A stretch of 64,000 bases of DNA from Escallonia rubra. Taxonomy: Eukaryota; Streptophyta; Magnoliopsida; Escalloniales; Escalloniaceae. Location of the stretch: the NCBI GenBank assembly GCA_033065855.1, contig JAVXUO010002486.1, positions 558,001 through 622,000 on the forward strand. The letters run 5' to 3'. Positions 1-11,900 of the stretch are shown one piece after another. The notes under the pieces were generated by a model that worked only from the letters and a program-made list of their open reading frames with translations, searched no databases and was not told the origin of the DNA. The translations under genes and the position numbers were made by a program. The number at the start of each line of letters is the position of its first letter. The first letter of the stretch is position 1.

Positions 1-275
1 AGACTTGCTATGCCAAAATTTTCAAACAGCTTCACTTTTATAGTTCGTACATCGCTGAGGTACATAAACATCCACCGTTCTGAACTCCATTCACAACTAA
101 GTAAAAGCTGACCACAGTAAACAATATGTATGATCTACATATTCTGGTTTGAATGTAAAGCAGGAAGTGTCAGAATTGCCGCAAAAATATACATATACTA
201 GCCCCTACGGCATGTAGTGACGAAGTAAAGACTCCTGTCATTCAAAGTAAGTTTAACCTTGTCGCGAGTAGCACT

Positions 276-3200
276 TTAAGAGGGAAGCTTTAACTTCTCC
301 TTGTTCTTCCAGCTGACAAAATAACAAGGCAAGTTTGTCAGTAAATTCTCCTTGCTTCTATTGAGGTGTCAATACCCAGCAGGAAAATAATTGACTATCG
401 GCGCAAACATTCCACGGTATTCTATCCGGCAGGCTTTTGTTCGTTCGATCTTTCTTTCGGCTGGGGATGGGGGTGAGGTAGGCTGCAAATGAAACGAGTT
501 TGTAGTAGATTCGGTTCATCAATGGGTCATTAGCGTAGGCTTAATTAGTACATGAATGGAGCTTGATCTAGAAAAAATATGCCTCTCTAGTATACAAGCC
601 GAGCTTGAGCAACTTAGCGTTAATCGTATTCCATACTCTCTATCAACAGCACTTGTTAGATGTATAATTCAACCCTAGAAATTATGTCTACATATGCCAG
701 ACAAAAGATTTTGTGAATAGATGGTTTAAAGAGTCGAGCTCAAACTTGAACACAAGGCTCAAAATCTGTTCCTTATGCTAGACAAGCCCATCCCGAAATA
801 TGGACAACTTATAATGAACATGAGCTTGAATTTAGAAAATTCCTCGCAACTGAGCCCTCGGCTTGTGTACACCCCTAGCCTCGTGGGGGTCGGGGGAAGG
901 ATGGGTAACGACTTTTGCATTCAAATTGTGCAGTATGAAGAGAGGCGCAAGCCTATTGTAGCTATTGATATTCAATACGCAAATGTCAACCTTTTAACAC
1001 ATATACATATAAATATAATATAATATTAGTTAAAGGATTTCCAAAGAGAATCAGAGTACAAAGACAGAAGGTAGTAAAGGTAATGAAAAGTACCTTTTTA
1101 CATAATAGTAGAAGAAGTCTGCATATAAAGCAGTCTGAACCACGCCCGACACCCAAGCTGTATTTGGTATTAGACAGTTAGGTCACCATGACAGTGGGTG
1201 AAATGAAGTTGAAAATATGCATAAGACAGAGAGCTTACGTATCCAGTGGACTTGGGGATTCTCCATAAAGAAACGATAGACCCAATTGATAATATAAAAT
1301 GCTCGGTAAGTGCTACAAGAAGGACAAATATAGGATTCAAAGCTCGAATTCAAGTAGTCATGAGTAGAAGAATAGGATAGAAACAAGCATAAAGAAAGAG
1401 CACATACAATTGGAAAAACAATAAGGCATCTCCGACAAATGCTAAAAAAAGAACCAGAGAAAGATGCCCGGAATTCTTTCTCCGGCAAAGTCCTCCAGAG
1501 AAAATTCTGAAGACCGCTAGCAAGAATACAGGGTGAAACATGAAACTAATGAAACATCTCAAGCAGGTTCACACTAGCCTCTCACATTTTCTCAATGCTG
1601 GCATGCTCAATGTCTGTCCTAAATCCTTATACTGGCAGACCTCGCTTTAGAGTGCTGTATCAATTTGCTTAAGATGCAAATGGCACCTCCAACCTGCTTG
1701 TAGTGTATACAAGGGCAAGCATAAACTTTAGAGGTGCACGGCCCCCCTGTACACATTGTTTTGAGCATTCAAAGAGTTCCATAGTGCAGCCGGACCAATA
1801 AGAGAAACAGAAGATATTAGATAGAATGCAGCCTTTAGAGGTTCGCGGGTCCCCTTTTTACATAGTTTTGAGCACTCAAAGAGTTCCATAGTTCAGCCAG
1901 GCCAATAACAGAAAAAATCACATAGCTTTAGTTGAAAGCATGACGTACCCAAGAAGAAATACATAGTTCCCAGTCAAGTTGTCAATGTTTCTGGACCGCT
2001 GCAACAGTACCAACTGTGGTAAAATTGCTACTGCTTCAAGATAGACTGAAAATGTCCAGAGAACCTATAACAAGAAACTTTCCTTTACATAAGGCAAATA
2101 ATTCATAACTTGACGCATATTTTGACAAGGAATGTTAGAACCGCAATTGTAAACTTGAAAAAAANAAAAAGAGGGGGGTCCGGGGGGGGGGGGATTTCAA
2201 AGTTGGACCTCTAGGAAAGTACGACGAGAAAATGCTTGCAGCGTTCTTTAAAATTGAAGAAAAGGAATCCAACTAAATGCCAGAACAATTGACTAGTAGA
2301 TTTCCAGAAAAGTATCAAAAAGGAACTTTTGTCTAGTGATAGATCCTAAAGTTTCATGCCTTTAGTAGGTTCAAAGATCATGCCCACCTTTGGGTAATTG
2401 TCCATTTTAGTTCGTGACAGCAAACAAGTTGCCTGTTGCTGTCATTTATTTCCGAGCCTCCAAAGCAATTGAGGAGACTTTGCTAACCTTCGTTCTGACT
2501 TAGCATCGAGTATGACAAGTCCAACAACCTGCCACTAATCATTATACTGTTCACTTCCCCGAAGTTGTCATTATCGACACCGGTATATACGCATCTTATA
2601 ATAAGGCTTATGATACGCGATACAATTTGACAATTTTAAGACGTGATCTATCTTCTCGCATTCAACGTAAATGTTGCTCATTACTGTGGAATTTGCAATT
2701 TTTATTATATTGGATAAACATCTGATGCCAATCTGCCAAGTTATCAGTGAATAGATATTCATTTACTTGTGTCATGTAATACTCTGGGTAGTGGTGGAGG
2801 GAAGGGGTTGGCACAGTGGGACCGTGCCCACCTCCACCCTTTGGCATGAAGTAGTTTTTGTATTATGAGTCTTATATTAATGGTTTTTGTACTTTGTTGC
2901 TCCTCCAAAAATTATATACAAGAACTTTTTCGAAACCATTGTTCTTTTTCAATATACACAAAAATTTCCTACCACATAACAATCAAGAAATTCTAACACT
3001 TCAATATATTTTTACTTTTGTGGCTATAGATCTTTAGTAACTCGTCTATTCTTTGAGGGATACTTTATTGATCTTAATGTCCATAGTAGAGTACAAGTAC
3101 AAAAAATGCAATTTTATTTCTCAAAATAACATTGTGAGCTTCATCTTTATTAATTTTGAACTGAACATGTTAAGATACTTTTAAAACCTTGGTGCCACCT

Positions 3201-4776
3201 TATACAAGATTTCTGACTCCACCACTACTCTGCGTTTAGGCAAAGTCATTGTGTAATAACTCTGTTCTGGTGGACTATGCCTTATCTTTTGATATATACT
3301 GTTTACCACGTGTTTAGTAGTGTCAGCTTACACTTTTCCACGGATTGACTCTTATATTACGACAATACACAATACTCAAAACTATGATATATATACGTGA
3401 TAGGCATCTCGATTTGACAACTTTGCCCAAAATTTTGACCATCTATTTTTAAAACCCCGCAACGATGTTCTCTCCTTATACCTTCAGAAGGCCTTACACT
3501 CTGTAACATTAACCAGCGGTAATGGTATGGTAGCGCTGGGGGTATGTTGCCACCAGCTTCTGTCGATTTCACAGCTCGACTAGAGCAGCTTGACTTTCTT
3601 CAACATAACGAATAAGAGGAAAAAAAAGCAATAAGCGCATTTGAGATTGTCTTTCGAACAAAACTACTGAACGGTACATTACACATGATGTATATAGATT
3701 TCTTCAGCAAACATAGTTAATAGACATGACATCAAAGCCAACACAAAGTGGAAAATATGTATGTCAAAAGGATGATAAACATATATATTTCATACCTCAA
3801 TAACAAAGAAAGCACGGTGAACCAATAGAGCTAGCGCCAAACATGAAAGAATCAGAAAGTAATGTTGAAAAGTATCTTGATCCTTGTCGTAAGTTAGCTT
3901 CACTGGTTTATGGTACCTCATGTACCAGACAATAGCAATTGAAGTTCCAAGAAACACGAGTTTCATTACAGTGTTGTAGAATGAGTAGTACTTCGTAAAC
4001 AAATCGAGGTACCTAGTGAGGAAAACTATGACATAGAGTTCTTGAGTCTTCAGTGAAATTCCTGGGACAATTGAAAGATAGTTTTGAGCATAAGAACAGG
4101 TATGATATAGTCATATTTAACTGTGCACATAATAAACTGTTCTGGTCCAGACTAAACAAAACGTTGAAGGATAACAGTGTATGCCTACTGCTTCCAATAA
4201 GATTTGGTGGGAAGAAGAGATTCCTAGGAGGCTTTAAACTCGTGGCTTCGGATCTCCTTTTACCTGACATTCCTGAATCTGATTATTCGCCTAATTCGTC
4301 GTACTAGCTCTGCAGAAATCCAAGTACTTTTTGCGAAAAAAGAAAGTGTAGATCAAAGCTTTGAATTTTTTTTTACACCAAACTTCGAGCTGTCTCATTA
4401 ACGTGCAATTTATCACCCTCAATTGACTCTTACACTTTATAGGTAATCCTCAATTCAGCCTAAATTAGCCAATCTATGCATAATGTCCAGAAAAATGTAA
4501 CCATTATCGTCGAGCAAGTAGGTCCATGTTCCCATCTTTCACAGTGCAAAGCCTTGTCTATAACAAGACGATATTTAGCATCGAACGAGCACCGACAAGG
4601 AAACTGAATTGAAAACAATGCGAACACAACTAAACTAGGCCCAAGTCAGCAGTTAATTGCTTAAAAATCACAAACATGGATATACCAGCACAAGATTTCA
4701 TGGTGCGAATCTTGAGGAGGAGAACTACTATGCTCAGAAGATGGGTCATGTCCCCAGCAAGCCTGAACACGTTCAT
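276..4776 (-). CDS. ERD2: ER lumen protein-retaining receptor (KDEL receptor, ERD2 type)
   Basis: Seven-helix Golgi/ER membrane receptor that binds H/KDEL C-termini of escaped ER proteins and returns them by COPI vesicles. Coding exons in transcript order: 4686-4776, 3796-4061, 1949-2064, 1239-1312, 1094-1157, 276-312. They sum to 648 nt, giving 215 aa, the usual family length. The start [13 protein letters not shown] is the canonical N-terminus. Residues that contact ligand in animal KDEL receptors are present by position: R5, H12, R47, Y48, D50, E129, Y160, R161, W168, R171. The last exon is only 37 nt and encodes [12 protein letters not shown], a lysine-rich cytosolic tail. All introns are GT-AG. 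The second intron (2065-3795) carries a hAT-like element and the third a tandem duplication. It is transcribed divergently from XPO1. Family assignment is firm; which ERD2 paralogue it is remains open. Confidence 0.95.
1726..1911. repeat. Two-copy tandem duplication, 107-bp period, in ERD2 intron 3
   Basis: Copies of about 79 bp begin at 1726 and 1833. Both start CTTTAGAGGT and share the core TTTTGAGCA(T/C)TCAAAGAG followed by TTCCATAGT and CAGCC. They differ by scattered substitutions, so the duplication is not recent. Confidence 0.8.
2158..2193. other. Ambiguous base between homopolymer runs
   Basis: An n at 2165 sits in an A-run and is followed by a six-G and then a twelve-G run (2182-2193). 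This looks like a sequencing or assembly weak point. It lies inside ERD2 intron 2 and does not touch coding sequence. Confidence 0.8.
2789..3227. mobile_element. Non-autonomous hAT-like element in ERD2 intron 2
   Basis: The left end TAGTGGTGGAG is matched by the inverted right end CTCCACCACTA. The right end read inward (TAGTGGTGGAGTCAGAAATC) resembles the common plant hAT terminus AGTGGCGGAGCCA. Flanks read CTCTGGG on the left and CTCTGCG on the right, an imperfect 7-bp duplication. There is no transposase coding. The hAT label is inferred from the termini only. Confidence 0.55.
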
Positions 4777-6813
4777 CCTGCCTTTATCCGCTCTTCCTCC
4801 TCCTTCTTCTTCTTAGTCGCTCTAGCTTGGCAGCTGACTTCTTTTGCAGTTATGGTTTGTCAGTCAACAAATGGGGTCATTAGCTTTGGTCCCTGTAGTT
4901 TGCCAAGATATTCTAAAGGGATGATTACAGTAAACCCCTTGAAGTTAGAGGGTAGTTACAGTCAGCCTCACTAATGTTTAAAATATTACGTGTCGTACCA
5001 AAATCATAAAGATTCGTAACACATGTATATTCTTTCGTTATAATATGTCAGCATATTCAAATGACAATACAAGATAAGAGGACATAGGATATTAAAGATT
5101 TTACTTTGCTAGTTGGAGAATGACTTTAATTCAAATACAAATTGGAGAGAGAAAATATGTGTTTCGCCCCCCAAAATCAAACAGAATCAAAAAGATGCAA
5201 AGAGAATGAGGAAATACGACAAAGACAGGGACAAAGAAGAAAGCAGGAAGAGGGTAGAAAAAGGCTAGAAAACAGGGACGAATAAAGAATCAAATAGAGG
5301 GCTTACTAAATACTAAATAATACAGATATACGGTTTATTGGTGAATTTAGATAATCATGTTGGATTTTAGGGATTTTTTACATTTACATAGATGTAGGAA
5401 GTTTGGATCGGTAATTAGGTTAAGAGTATAAGGTTAGCTTTGATCTACCTTTGAGCCTAATTTTATGCTCTCCAGATATTTGACGTAATTATCTTCTGGT
5501 GCAGCTAAAATTAAAATCAAAATAGTTACACCTTAGCCCTAAAATGGACAACTCTGACTATATTATCAGCTAATTGCAAACACGAATTGCATAATAACGT
5601 ATGATAACTTCATCAAGTACACACACTAAGGTTGTAAATCTTAACTTGGAAAAATAACTTGTCATAAAGACGAGAGGCATGGATTGGACAACCTATTGTA
5701 ACACAATGATCAACCTTTCCTATGCACTTTTATCTCTTATTAAAGTGAATCCATTTGCAATAAAAATAGCATGCCTCTTTCAAACTCAACTTCGTCTTTA
5801 CTTTTCAATTGGAATGCCTTACCCCTTGTATGCTTAGTGCAACCAGGCCTAGTTCCAACATCCGAGTTAGGTGAACGTTTAGGCTCACGGTCAATACTAT
5901 TCTCATAGTTAGGCATGCCATCACCAAACCTCTGAACATAGTCATATCCATAGTCTCGTCTTCGGACACATACTTTCTCATCTTCGTTCACCCTCTCATA
6001 CAAAGCAATAACATAATAAATTCCCCATTATCACTAATAGCAAAATCTCCATTTTCAGTATTTTTGGAATTCCTCAAACCATTACACCAGACGAAGGCAC
6101 CAATGTATATGTCAACATCAATGACTTAAGCAGTGGCTTGTCATAAACCATTTGAGGCATAGTCTCGACATTAGTCGTCCAGTCAAATGACGCATCTGAT
6201 ATTTTTTTATAGTCAACAAATACACGTTCTCTAACCTCAAGGGGGTTGTTGTAATTGTCCATATTTTAAATGACCTTTTCGACCGGAAAAATATTCCACC
6301 CATAATGGCCCAACAAATAAAATCTAATATTTACATCGGGAATGCTATTAAGAAGGGTTTTATTTTATTCCTCCACAGATAAAAGTAGCAATGTTATCAA
6401 AAAGGTCAAACTAAATTCAACATCCTGCAAAGAAAGATGGTAAACAACCGAATTATGTAGGATAATTGCATTACACCGAAACTAGAAACTCAAAACAAAA
6501 ACCAAAAACTCCAAAATGTGAGTTTTCAAACAGCCATCTTTTAAAAACTGATTTTCAAAATTGAGAGAAAAAAAAACGAAAATTGTGTGCCAAATGATTT
6601 TTTTTTCTCCGATTTACAAAACTGAAGAAAGAATTGGAAACTTAAATGTTGTTAAACGCTACCTTCATTTCCCTTGTCAACGAGTTAAATAGGTCCCTTG
6701 CAGATTATGTAGATGGGAGCTAGGTCTATTAACGACACCAAATATAGTTGCCTTTAGGAAATCAAGTGAAACTCTTTCTACGAAGGTTTTATTTGGTCAC
6801 ACTCAGTTGGTTG

Positions 6814-7414
6814 CAAGAGTGAGCATCAAACCGTTAAAATCGATCCGAACTGTTTAAACTGACTAAACCGAACAAATCTAATCCGAACTGCCCAAAGATT
6901 TTAATGGTTTTGTTTCACATTTCTCAAATCGACATTGGTTCAGTTTGGTTCACAGTTCACATTATTTAAACTGATTACAAACTGAACCGAACCGACCTGT
7001 GATATGTTACTCTACTTTTAGTAACATTCATTGAATTTTTCACATATATGGTAGTAAGCAAATCCATATATAAAATTTTTGTTTGTTATAACAAAAAGAA
7101 AATAATGAGAACACTTATAACATAAAATTTTCGTGACGAATAAATGTTCTACATTTACTCATTATTTCTCATATATCAAAGAACACTTATATATCGAATT
7201 TAACAAGATTATATGCAATTTATAAAAACATATAACTTGAATTTTTAATCATTGTTAGATCCGATAGTAGTTTGCAAATGAACAACGTCTTTAAGTGGAC
7301 GCAAATCGATCAAAACCGATGGTGTTTTGTTTGATTCGCTTTACAATTTTCCAAATCGAGGGGTAACGATTTGGTTTGCGATTTGACCCCTAAATAGAAT
7401 CGTGCTCAACCCTA
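6814..7414. mobile_element. Non-autonomous hAT-like element, 601 bp
   Basis: Flanked by an exact 8-bp duplication GTTGGTTG (6806-6813 and 7415-7422). The left end is CAAGAGTGAGCATC; the right end read inward is TAGGGTTGAGCACG, an imperfect terminal inverted repeat of hAT style (YAGGG...GAGCA). The interior is rich in ACCGAAC and AAATCG motifs and codes for no transposase. Confidence 0.65.
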
Positions 7415-7748
7415 GTTGGTTGCCGTTATCAAGCCTCCACATCTCAACTACCAAATCCAAATGCATGTTTTACAATGAAATACATAGTAATATTCACCGA
7501 CTTTTCCTCTATGGCGCTAAGTACAAATATGCTAACAATCGATGACTGAGACCTCAAAAAATTAAATGTACTTTAATAACCCCAATACTTAGGTAAATTG
7601 AAATATATACACATGAAAGATGAGAAAAATGTGCCAATTCATCATTTACTCGAACACTCTTTTAACTCGTCGTATGGACTTTTTTATTTTGACTTTAGAA
7701 GCATTTTGATTTTACTTACCTTTGTAATAACGATTTGAATTTATTTTT

Positions 7749-7769
7749 CTCTCTCTCTCCCTCTCTCTT
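7749..7769. repeat. CT microsatellite
   Basis: Two blocks of (CT)n interrupted by a single CCC, about 1.1 kb upstream of the XPO1 start codon. Confidence 0.8.
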
Positions 7770-8576
7770 ATTCAAATTAATTTGAATTCATTTTTGCTAT
7801 TTGAAATTCAACCACATTTCCCTTTCTCCGATGTCAACATGCCATTCTAAAAAAAATTGATTTAATATCTTTGCAACTCCATTAATTCTTAAATTTTGCC
7901 AAAAGTAATTATTTATATATTTTTCTTTTAATCTTAAATCTTGTCCATTGTTTAGAGAAGCCCAATATTCTTCATTAGTTTTTTTATTCTAATTACCATA
8001 ATCTCCTTCCTTTTATTTTATTACAATTTCACCTATACAGTTTTCTCCCATTTTATTCGTAATCAAATGTCATATATCTTTACTATTTTCTTGGTGGTCT
8101 CAAGCAATACAAATCTCAGCACACAGGTTAGTACTGTTAGTATTATCACTATAATTGTCATTAGTTAAGAGAGACTATTTCTATAATTTTATATACTATT
8201 TTTCATTTTCATTTGTTACTAAAAGTTAACAATTATTACTCAAGTTTATTTTTAGCGATAAAATTTGGTAGGAGAATTCATATAAGAAGATGTAAATAAA
8301 AATTTAATCAATTTTCTTGTCACTATCAATTTTGTTATTATTATCAGACATATAAGTATAAAATAAATAAGTACCGGATAGTTGTTGCTTTTGTGTGTAA
8401 CTCACGATCAAAGCGACGGGCTATGCGACCCCAAATCGTGAATTCTAGAAAAAGCCCAAAGTCCCGACCCAGAAATTCGTGCATATACGACCCCAGTCCA
8501 GTAGTACAAAAAGAGTCCCCACCTCTTCTATATTCCAGGCCCCCTAATTTCTCTCTCTCTATTGTCTCTCCAGATT

Positions 8577-8691
8577 CACACACACACACACACACACACT
8601 AACCCCAGTCCTCGAAGCCCTTTTTGCTCTTTTTTAGGCCAAAAACTCAAAAAACAAAAATAACACACACACACTGAACACACACACACAA
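8577..8691. repeat. Paired CA microsatellites upstream of XPO1
   Basis: A (CA)n tract at 8577-8599 and a second interrupted one at 8663-8691, just upstream of the TATA-like box. A CT tract lies immediately before them (8550-8560). Confidence 0.85.
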
Positions 8692-8700
8692 AACCCCCCT

Positions 8701-8708
8701 TATAAAAA
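8701..8708 (+). promoter_or_regulatory. Candidate TATA box of XPO1
   Basis: TATAAAAA lies 200 bp before the XPO1 start codon. The intervening leader contains two CTAGGGTTT telo-box-like motifs (about 8829 and 8861), common near start sites of plant housekeeping genes. Position and motif only; no transcript evidence. Confidence 0.45.
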
Positions 8709-8907
8709 GAGGAGGGAAGGCCTCCCCAAACAAATAATTTCGAAGTCTGCTTCAAATTCAAGCTGTCTGCCCTCGTTCTAGAACTTTGCCTCCCTCATAG
8801 GCTTTACGCACAGGCGGTTTTCGTTGAACTAGGGTTTCGTCACGTCCCCTGTACATTTTCTAGGGTTTCTCTTCCGTACTGAAGTGAAGCCTTTGACCTT
8901 CTCTTCC

Positions 8908-11900
8908 ATGGCGGCGGAGAAGCTCCGTGATTTGAGTCAGCCTATTGACGTTGCCTTGCTCGACGCCACCGTCGCCGCCTTTTACGGCACCGGATCTAAG
9001 GATGAGGTACGGTTGTTCAAGTTTGTGTATCTGTGCTTGTTTTGCGGATGCGTACATGTAATTTTGTTCGCGTTTTGTGAAATGTTGTGAAGGTGAAGAA
9101 GCTTTGACCTAATTTGACTGCTAGGGCTTAGTTTGAGTACTTCGGGGTAGTTCAATGATGGAATTGCCTGATGTGGTTGTGCATTGTGCATTTTATTTTT
9201 GATGGGGTTTTAACGAACATTATGGGGCTATTTGTTGCCTGCTTGTTAAATCCCCCCTGTAGCAGTAGTTGGCGTGGAACTGTTCTTCTGTTGCTTTTTA
9301 AGTCAGGGCTTTCAGTGAGATAGGAAATGTAAAGTACTTGACCGCCGAGCGGGTTGAGAATAAGTGATCCTCCCCGAAAAGTATGAACTTCCGAATACGC
9401 TGACCAATGTAGTTGCTTTGTGATACTGTTTTGTTTCTCAGCGAGGGTTGCAAAAGTGAAGTCTTCAACTTGACAAGTCCCTTTTATTTGGTTTTCAAAC
9501 TTCCTTAACAAAAAACCAGTAATGTCATCTCAAAGCGTTTGCCCATTCAGTTGGGAGTTTCCTTTTGCATTTCGCATGGAAATGCCTAATTCACAGCTAC
9601 GGCCACATACATCCCATTTGATTTGGGAACTCCATTTTAGTGTGTGCATAATTCGAGTAGTAAGCCTTTTGCTTGAAATAAAGCATGCTTATCTGTGATC
9701 TATACGCGTAATTTTTTGTGTCAAACTTGCAACCACCGATGGAGCTAATTTTCTGCTTTCTTTCCTGCTCATTGATGATACAGAGGTCTGCCGCTGACCA
9801 TATCTTGCGGGAGTTGCAAAATAACCCTGATATGTGGCTTCAAGTGCTTCACATTCTATCAAATACGCAAAACTTGAACACCAAGTTTTTCGCTCTACAG
9901 GTCAGATGTGCTCTATTAAAAACAGTGTAGTGTTTTATGTTTGTACTGGTGTTGGAACTTTCAGAAATGATGGTTTGTTGATAATCAATGAAGAAGGATT
10001 ACACTTCACTTTTTAGGCCCAGTCATGTTCCATGTTTATCATAAGATTCAGCAAAAGCCCTTTATGTCTAGAAAAGTAGTTGGGTACGATGATCAGGTAC
10101 TGTTGAGAATTTAGAAGTTTTCTGGTTCGATCATGGTCTGAATTTAAAAACCTAGTCTATGGAAAAATTGCAATTTCTTTGCTGATCACAATAATTGACT
10201 AATCGGACGCTCACTACATCATGCTTATTGATGCGCACCACTCTTTAGTGGCATTCTTGCTCTTTACAAGAATTTGTGTTTATTCTTTGAAGTGAATCTA
10301 TAGCCATTGACTCTTCAAAATAAGTATTTCGCAAAAAATGCTTGATAGCTGAATTCTGGGAGGGGAGAACCTTAGAATTCAGGGCTCTAGGATGTGTAGA
10401 ACCAAGACAGAATAGATATATGGTCAGTAAAATTAGGGGCCGAGGGTTCACCGAGAATGCCATGGTAATGAGTAGTGAAGAGAGCTTGCTTGCTAGAAAG
10501 ATATAAGAGAACATATCTACTGTATATGAGAGGGTTGAAGACAGATTTTGCCCCAATAGTTTGTGATGAAGGCTTGATTAAGTTAATTCATTCCAGTCAA
10601 CCACCAAGAACTCTAAAATCATTTGTCTTTCTTGAATGTTTGATATCTACGCGCCGGTGGCTCAATTTGATGGATTATGAGCTTTGCTTCTTATGTTGGT
10701 CTGTTCAAATTTAATGGGTACATGGAGGTTTAAGCCTGATGCTACTGTATATTGTAGCGCATAGTTTTTTCTTTTCTGATTGGAGAAGCTACAGAGATGC
10801 TCAGATGTGATTGTAGCTGTTGTCCTTCTTTTAATGACTGGATTTGGTTTATGTGCAAAAAAGCTAGTTTGTTACGTTTGAAACTTCGAATTGTTCCCAT
10901 ACTGTGAGTCGGTTCCCACATGGCCTCTGGTGCGGAGTTGTTAAGAAAAACCTGCTTCCTATTTATTTTCATGTCACGTCGACCTCCCATTGGTAGATTA
11001 GGTTCTCCAAGCACTCACGCGAAGAGAGAAACATCATATACTAGTCAACCACGGTTCATGAATTAAATCGATTTAAACTGAGGTAGGTTAAGAAATTTCA
11101 ACATGCAACTTTTTAGATTGATAGGTTTGGCTTGTTTTGATGCACTCTCCTTCAAATTTCATAGTACCATTATTCATGTTGAAGCGACCTATGATGAAGA
11201 GCTTTATATTGAAGAAAAAATTGGAATTTTGTTGAACATAGAACTATCGTGGTGTTTCTTCAGGAGGTGTGTTAATTTTTTTTTTTTGCTATTATTAGGA
11301 TTTATCTGCTTTTTGGCACTGAAGTAGGATTACGACCATTAGGGTTTTACTGCTCCTAAACACTAACTTTGGCTGAGTGGTTCCCTTCTGTTTGGAGGTG
11401 TTGATTGAATGTACTTACCACTGATTGAGAGCTATATTGCTTCACTTGGTTAACTCTTTCACTATAGACATTTCATCTGATCTATTTGAGCTGCTAAAGT
11501 TGGGGAGTTTTTTAACGAGCTTCTGTTATCAGATACTTGAAGGTGTTATTAAGTATAGGTGGAATGCATTGCCTGTTGAGCAACGTGATGGAATGAAAAG
11601 CTACATTTCTGATATAATAGTAAAGGTATTTTCTTTGTTTACTAAAGCAAAGAAGAAGCTGCATGGTGTATTATAATTAAATCTCCTCTGACGTTTGATG
11701 TTTCACGATTAGCTTTCGAGTGATGAGATATCCTTTCGACGAGAAAGACTTTATGTCAACAAACTAAATATCATTTTGGTGCAGGTAAGATGTCCCTTTA
11801 AGCTATTAACCCTACTTGGTAAATCTAATCCGTGTTATATATGACCGGGAAATTTTTCTATGTGCAGATTTTGAAGCACGAGTGGCCGGCCAGGTGGCGA

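Larger units (their letters stand above)
4777..8907. other. Divergent intergenic region between ERD2 and XPO1
   Basis: Holds the 5' leaders of both genes. The interior is AT-rich. Short minus-strand open stretches at 5740-6003 and 6074-6262 have no partner exons and I do not recognise them. A hAT-like element lies at 6814-7414, and CT and CA microsatellites precede XPO1. I see no other gene. Confidence 0.6.

Noticed and set aside
4013..4307. Open frames over ERD2 exon 2
   Set aside because: One is antisense and the other reads the wrong frame of the exon and its intron; the ERD2 frame accounts for the region.
5740..6262. Minus-strand open stretches that look faintly like a transposase N-terminus
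   Set aside because: Short, out of frame with each other and without any motif I can name; too weak to call a pseudogene.
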